From: Acidobacteriota bacterium
Lineage (GTDB): Bacteria; Acidobacteriota; Terriglobia; UBA7540
Assembly (NCBI GenBank): GCA_021789565.1
Contig: JAJYJL010000149.1
Location: 1 to 10,612, forward strand
DNA: 10,612 nt
Reading direction: 5' to 3'
Every line of letters begins with the position of its first letter. Position 1 is the stretch's first letter. A model generated the notes under the pieces. It saw only the letters and a list, made by a program, of their open reading frames with translations. It did no database searches and was not told the origin of the DNA. Position numbers and translations under genes: made by a program. Below are positions 8,646 to 10,612 of this stretch, piece after piece.

Positions 8646-8715
8646 ACGGTCGCACAACGCCCTCCGCTTCGAATTCGGAAATCCCCCCGACCGCGACCAG
8701 GGGACACTTTTTTGA
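8641..8715 (+). pseudogene. Relic of an AlbA_2-type gene 3' end (right copy of the direct repeat)
   Basis: After an in-frame TGA at 8638-8640, a 24-codon frame runs to the TGA at 8713-8715. It ends ALRFEFGNPPDRDQGTLF, closely matching the AlbA_2 protein end APVRYEIENPPDRDQGTLF. The 50 bp at 8666-8715 are 88 percent identical to 7631-7680. The reading frame and stop are kept although most of the gene is gone. Either a second AlbA_2-type gene was lost, or insertion of the toxin-antitoxin segment copied the target end. The relic begins inside the antitoxin stop region and ends four bases before the first in-frame codon of the SIR2 gene. Confidence 0.65.
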
Positions 8716-8745
8716 GCAGTGCCTGCCGTCAATCAGGAATTGTGG

Positions 8746-9708
8746 ATGCCAAAGCTTTCTCTATTGCTAGGAGCGGGTTTCCCAAAGTGGGCGGCTGGCC
8801 TACCCGTGGCGGCTGACCTATTTGATTTCGCGGTTCAGCCGTTCGGTGTCAGAGATGAACGGAAGCTTGAAGTTGTGCGTCAAGCAAAGAACTCGTGGGA
8901 TGTGGAACACCCAGAAGGACTGTCAGAGGAATTCATCGCGCATGCACTGGAAGCTTCTAATAAGATTCGTACGACCATCTTATGGTATATATCCCGGCGG
9001 TTGTCAGAACCCTATATTTGGAGGGAATGGCATGCAGGAAAGTGGCGTCGCCACGTGTTGATGATTGATGAGAATAGAAAGTACCAGCGGGCAGGCGTTG
9101 CGCTCGCACGTGATTTCCTTGTTCGCTTCATCCATTCCCTCTCCGGAATTGTCACAACCAATTACGACCTGCTCGTGGAGTACGCGCTTGGAACCAAGCT
9201 TTTCAACTACGGGAAGTGTGGCGAAGTGCTAACGGGGCGTGGGCCGTACCCTGTTTCGCAATGGCGCAATCCCGTAACGCTTCAAGGGTCAATCCCGTTG
9301 GCAAAGATGCACGGAAGCATCTCATGGGACCTGAGCGGGCGGTACACCGACGGCAGGCGTGGAATTACAGGTGATGCGCTCATTGTGGCTCCGACTCCAG
9401 AAAAGACGCAACCTCCTGACCTTGCTTTCGAATGGGGTTTGGCTGCTGAGGTATTGAGGGATTCGACCCACCTCCTCGTATTTGGGTCCGCGTTCAACCC
9501 GTACGATGTGGCACTGGTGAGTCATCTGAAGGAGCACGGGCGCAATATCAGAAACGTGATTGTTGTGGATACGAATCCAAGGCAAGTAGATCGCGTAGCG
9601 CTAATCTTTCAGCAAGCGGGAGTTCTCGCTCTCTCGCCGCCTCCCGTGCCTGATGACACGGTAAGATGGGGGAACTGGTTCACCAAGCTAAATTCCGCCC
9701 TCGCCTAG
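8746..9708 (+). CDS. SIR2-like NAD-binding protein (probable NADase-type, defence-associated family)
   Basis: A 320-aa protein with a SIR2-type Rossmann fold: LSLLLGAGFPKWAAGLP (4-20, NAD-binding GAG), GIVTTNYDLLVEYA (134-147, with the TNxD motif, N139 and D141), AKMHGSISW (186-194, catalytic-type H189), LLVFGSAFNPYD (243-254) and VIVVDTNP (271-278). It has a single cysteine (C158), so the zinc module of sirtuin deacetylases is absent. That favours NAD hydrolysis or NAD-derivative binding, as in SIR2 domains of phage-defence proteins, but this is inference. No second effector or sensor domain is fused. ATG 8746 has CAGGA seven bases upstream and starts right at the first strand; GTG 8719 would add nine residues. 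The coding sequence is visibly richer in A+T than the AlbA_2 gene, which suggests separate acquisition. It follows the antitoxin by 100 bp on the same strand. Confidence 0.82.
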   Translation: MPKLSLLLGAGFPKWAAGLPVAADLFDFAVQPFGVRDERKLEVVRQAKNSWDVEHPEGLSEEFIAHALEASNKIRTTILWYISRRLSEPYIWREWHAGKWRRHVLMIDENRKYQRAGVALARDFLVRFIHSLSGIVTTNYDLLVEYALGTKLFNYGKCGEVLTGRGPYPVSQWRNPVTLQGSIPLAKMHGSISWDLSGRYTDGRRGITGDALIVAPTPEKTQPPDLAFEWGLAAEVLRDSTHLLVFGSAFNPYDVALVSHLKEHGRNIRNVIVVDTNPRQVDRVALIFQQAGVLALSPPPVPDDTVRWGNWFTKLNSALA

Positions 9709-9770
9709 TCATTGGGCAACGCGCCTTCGCTGCAGGGCAATCGCGGTCGTCGACTTGTAGGGATGGCCTC

Positions 9771-9797
9771 AAAAAAGAGGCGACAAACCCGCCCCTC
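9771..9797 (-). terminator. Intrinsic terminator for the AIR-synthase-like gene
   Basis: On the minus strand, GAGGGGCG, a 7-nt loop and CGCCTC form a stem with a 2-nt bulge, followed at once by six T. It lies about 90 nt past the stop of the minus-strand gene ending at 9887. An alternative stem, GCCTC with GAGGC around the A/T-run (9766-9781), is mutually exclusive with it. Confidence 0.5.
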
Positions 9798-9886
9798 ATC
9801 CGTGTTGACAAATGGGGACACTCTTTCTCCAAGGGCGAGAGCTGAGAGCGAAATTTATTGGACATGTGCAAGCTCAGCCGAGCGGC

Positions 9887-10612
9887 TCACTCCAGCAGGC
9901 GCGCGATCTCGTCGCGCTCGGGAACTTTGATGGGGCGGGCGCGGCCATGTTCCACGATCTTGATGCCGTCTTTCGCAGGGCGAACCTCGCCGATGATGCG
10001 CGCGGCAATCCGGCGGCGGCGAAGCGCGGTGACAATGCGCGGCGCGCTCGAGCGTTCGGTGGCAATCAGCAGGGCCCCGGAAGCCAGCAGGCCGAGCGGA
10101 TCGAACTTGAGCACCCGCGCCAGACGTCGCGTTTCCGCCAGCACCGGAATCTTTTCCTTCCACACCCGCAGACCCACGCGGCCCGCGCGCGCCATTTCGA
10201 CGAGCCCCGTCAGCACACCGCCTTCGGTGGGATCGTGCATGGCGTGGACATCACCGTGTTCGACCGCCACTTGCGCGTCGCGCACCACGCTGATGCCGGG
10301 CTTCAATAGCAATTGCCGCGCCTGCCGAAGTTGCGTTGCCGTAATCTTTCCACGCAGGGCGCCTGCCTTTTCCCGCGCCAGGATAGTGGTGCCTTCAATG
10401 GCCACGCCTTTGGTCAGGATCAACAGGTCGCCCGGCCGCTGGCTTTCCTTGCGGACCAGCCTGCCCGGCTCAACTTCGCCGAGCATCTGGCCCACCACGA
10501 TCGGACGATCGAGACCGACGGTGACCTCGGTATGACCGCCGCAGACCGTGATGCCGAGCGAGCGGCAGGCTTTCAGTGTTTCGCCAAAAATCTTCTCCAC
10601 CAGCGCTCTTCC
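9887..10612 (-). CDS. AIR synthase-related / HypE-like protein, C-terminal part (start outside the window)
   Basis: The frame is open to the right edge, giving 241 residues that lack an N-terminus. A GTG at 10600 is most likely an internal valine, since the reading continues upstream as GRALVEKIFGE. The family is the PurM/HypE/SelD/ThiL ATP-binding superfamily. Visible motifs are ITVCGGHTEVTVGLDRPIVV (21-40), the glycine-rich HDPTEGG (126-132) that belongs to the ATP/substrate site, and GLLASGALLIAT (174-185). The wording GGHTEVT-GLDRPIVVG-MLGE points to the stand-alone AIR-synthase-like proteins related to hydrogenase maturation factor HypE. The substrate is not known for this group and no hydrogenase genes are in view. 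The gene converges on the SIR2 gene, leaving 178 bp that hold the terminator. Confidence 0.8.
   Translation of the reverse strand, partial: GRALVEKIFGETLKACRSLGITVCGGHTEVTVGLDRPIVVGQMLGEVEPGRLVRKESQRPGDLLILTKGVAIEGTTILAREKAGALRGKITATQLRQARQLLLKPGISVVRDAQVAVEHGDVHAMHDPTEGGVLTGLVEMARAGRVGLRVWKEKIPVLAETRRLARVLKFDPLGLLASGALLIATERSSAPRIVTALRRRRIAARIIGEVRPAKDGIKIVEHGRARPIKVPERDEIARLLE

Noticed and set aside
9805..9810. TTGACA in the gap after the SIR2 gene
   Set aside because: No -10 box follows, and there is no plus-strand gene downstream for it to serve.

Overview
The window looks like the replication-origin region of a bacterial chromosome, most probably from an Acidobacteriota member. That assignment is an inference from the style of DnaA (TWLKPTRYS near the N-terminus, AFPRQVAMYL in domain IV), the long E. 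coli-type GyrB and the G+C-rich codon use; no rRNA gene is present to confirm it.

Left half (1-5522, all minus strand, reading right to left): dnaA, dnaN, gyrB and the first 63 codons of gyrA. This is the conserved dnaA-dnaN-(recF)-gyrB-gyrA block with recF absent; the dnaN-gyrB gap is only 227 bp. The 205-bp dnaA-dnaN gap has the layout of a bacterial basal origin unwinding system, read on the minus strand: a DnaA box (TTTTCCACA), a weaker second box, a short GC run, three CTA triplets (DnaA-trios on the other strand) and an A+T-rich stretch running into the dnaN ribosome site. A further box and two inverted repeats lie on the dnaA side. I take this gap as the likely oriC.

Middle (5523-6201): about 680 bp without a convincing gene, holding weak candidates for the dnaA promoter and DnaA boxes and a G+C-rich hairpin.

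Right half (6202-9708, plus strand): an accessory block. It contains (i) a 492-aa AlbA_2/Schlafen-like protein with a RecG-related HATPase_c_4 domain and a C-terminal winged helix; (ii) a HigB/Gp49-type toxin and XRE antitoxin pair overlapping by 4 nt, with a 28-bp operator-like dyad over the toxin ribosome site; and (iii) a 320-aa SIR2-like protein that keeps the NAD-site residues but lacks the zinc cysteines of sirtuin deacetylases. A 50-bp direct repeat (44/50 identical) brackets the toxin-antitoxin segment. Its first copy is the 3' end of the AlbA_2 gene. Its second copy, just upstream of the SIR2 gene, still encodes the same C-terminal peptide NPPDRDQGTLF-stop, so it is either a relic of a second AlbA_2-type gene or the scar of an insertion. 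The block resembles a small defence or stress island; that function is inferred from gene families, not shown.

Right end (9887-10612, minus): the C-terminal part of an AIR-synthase/HypE-like protein, with a likely intrinsic terminator downstream of it.
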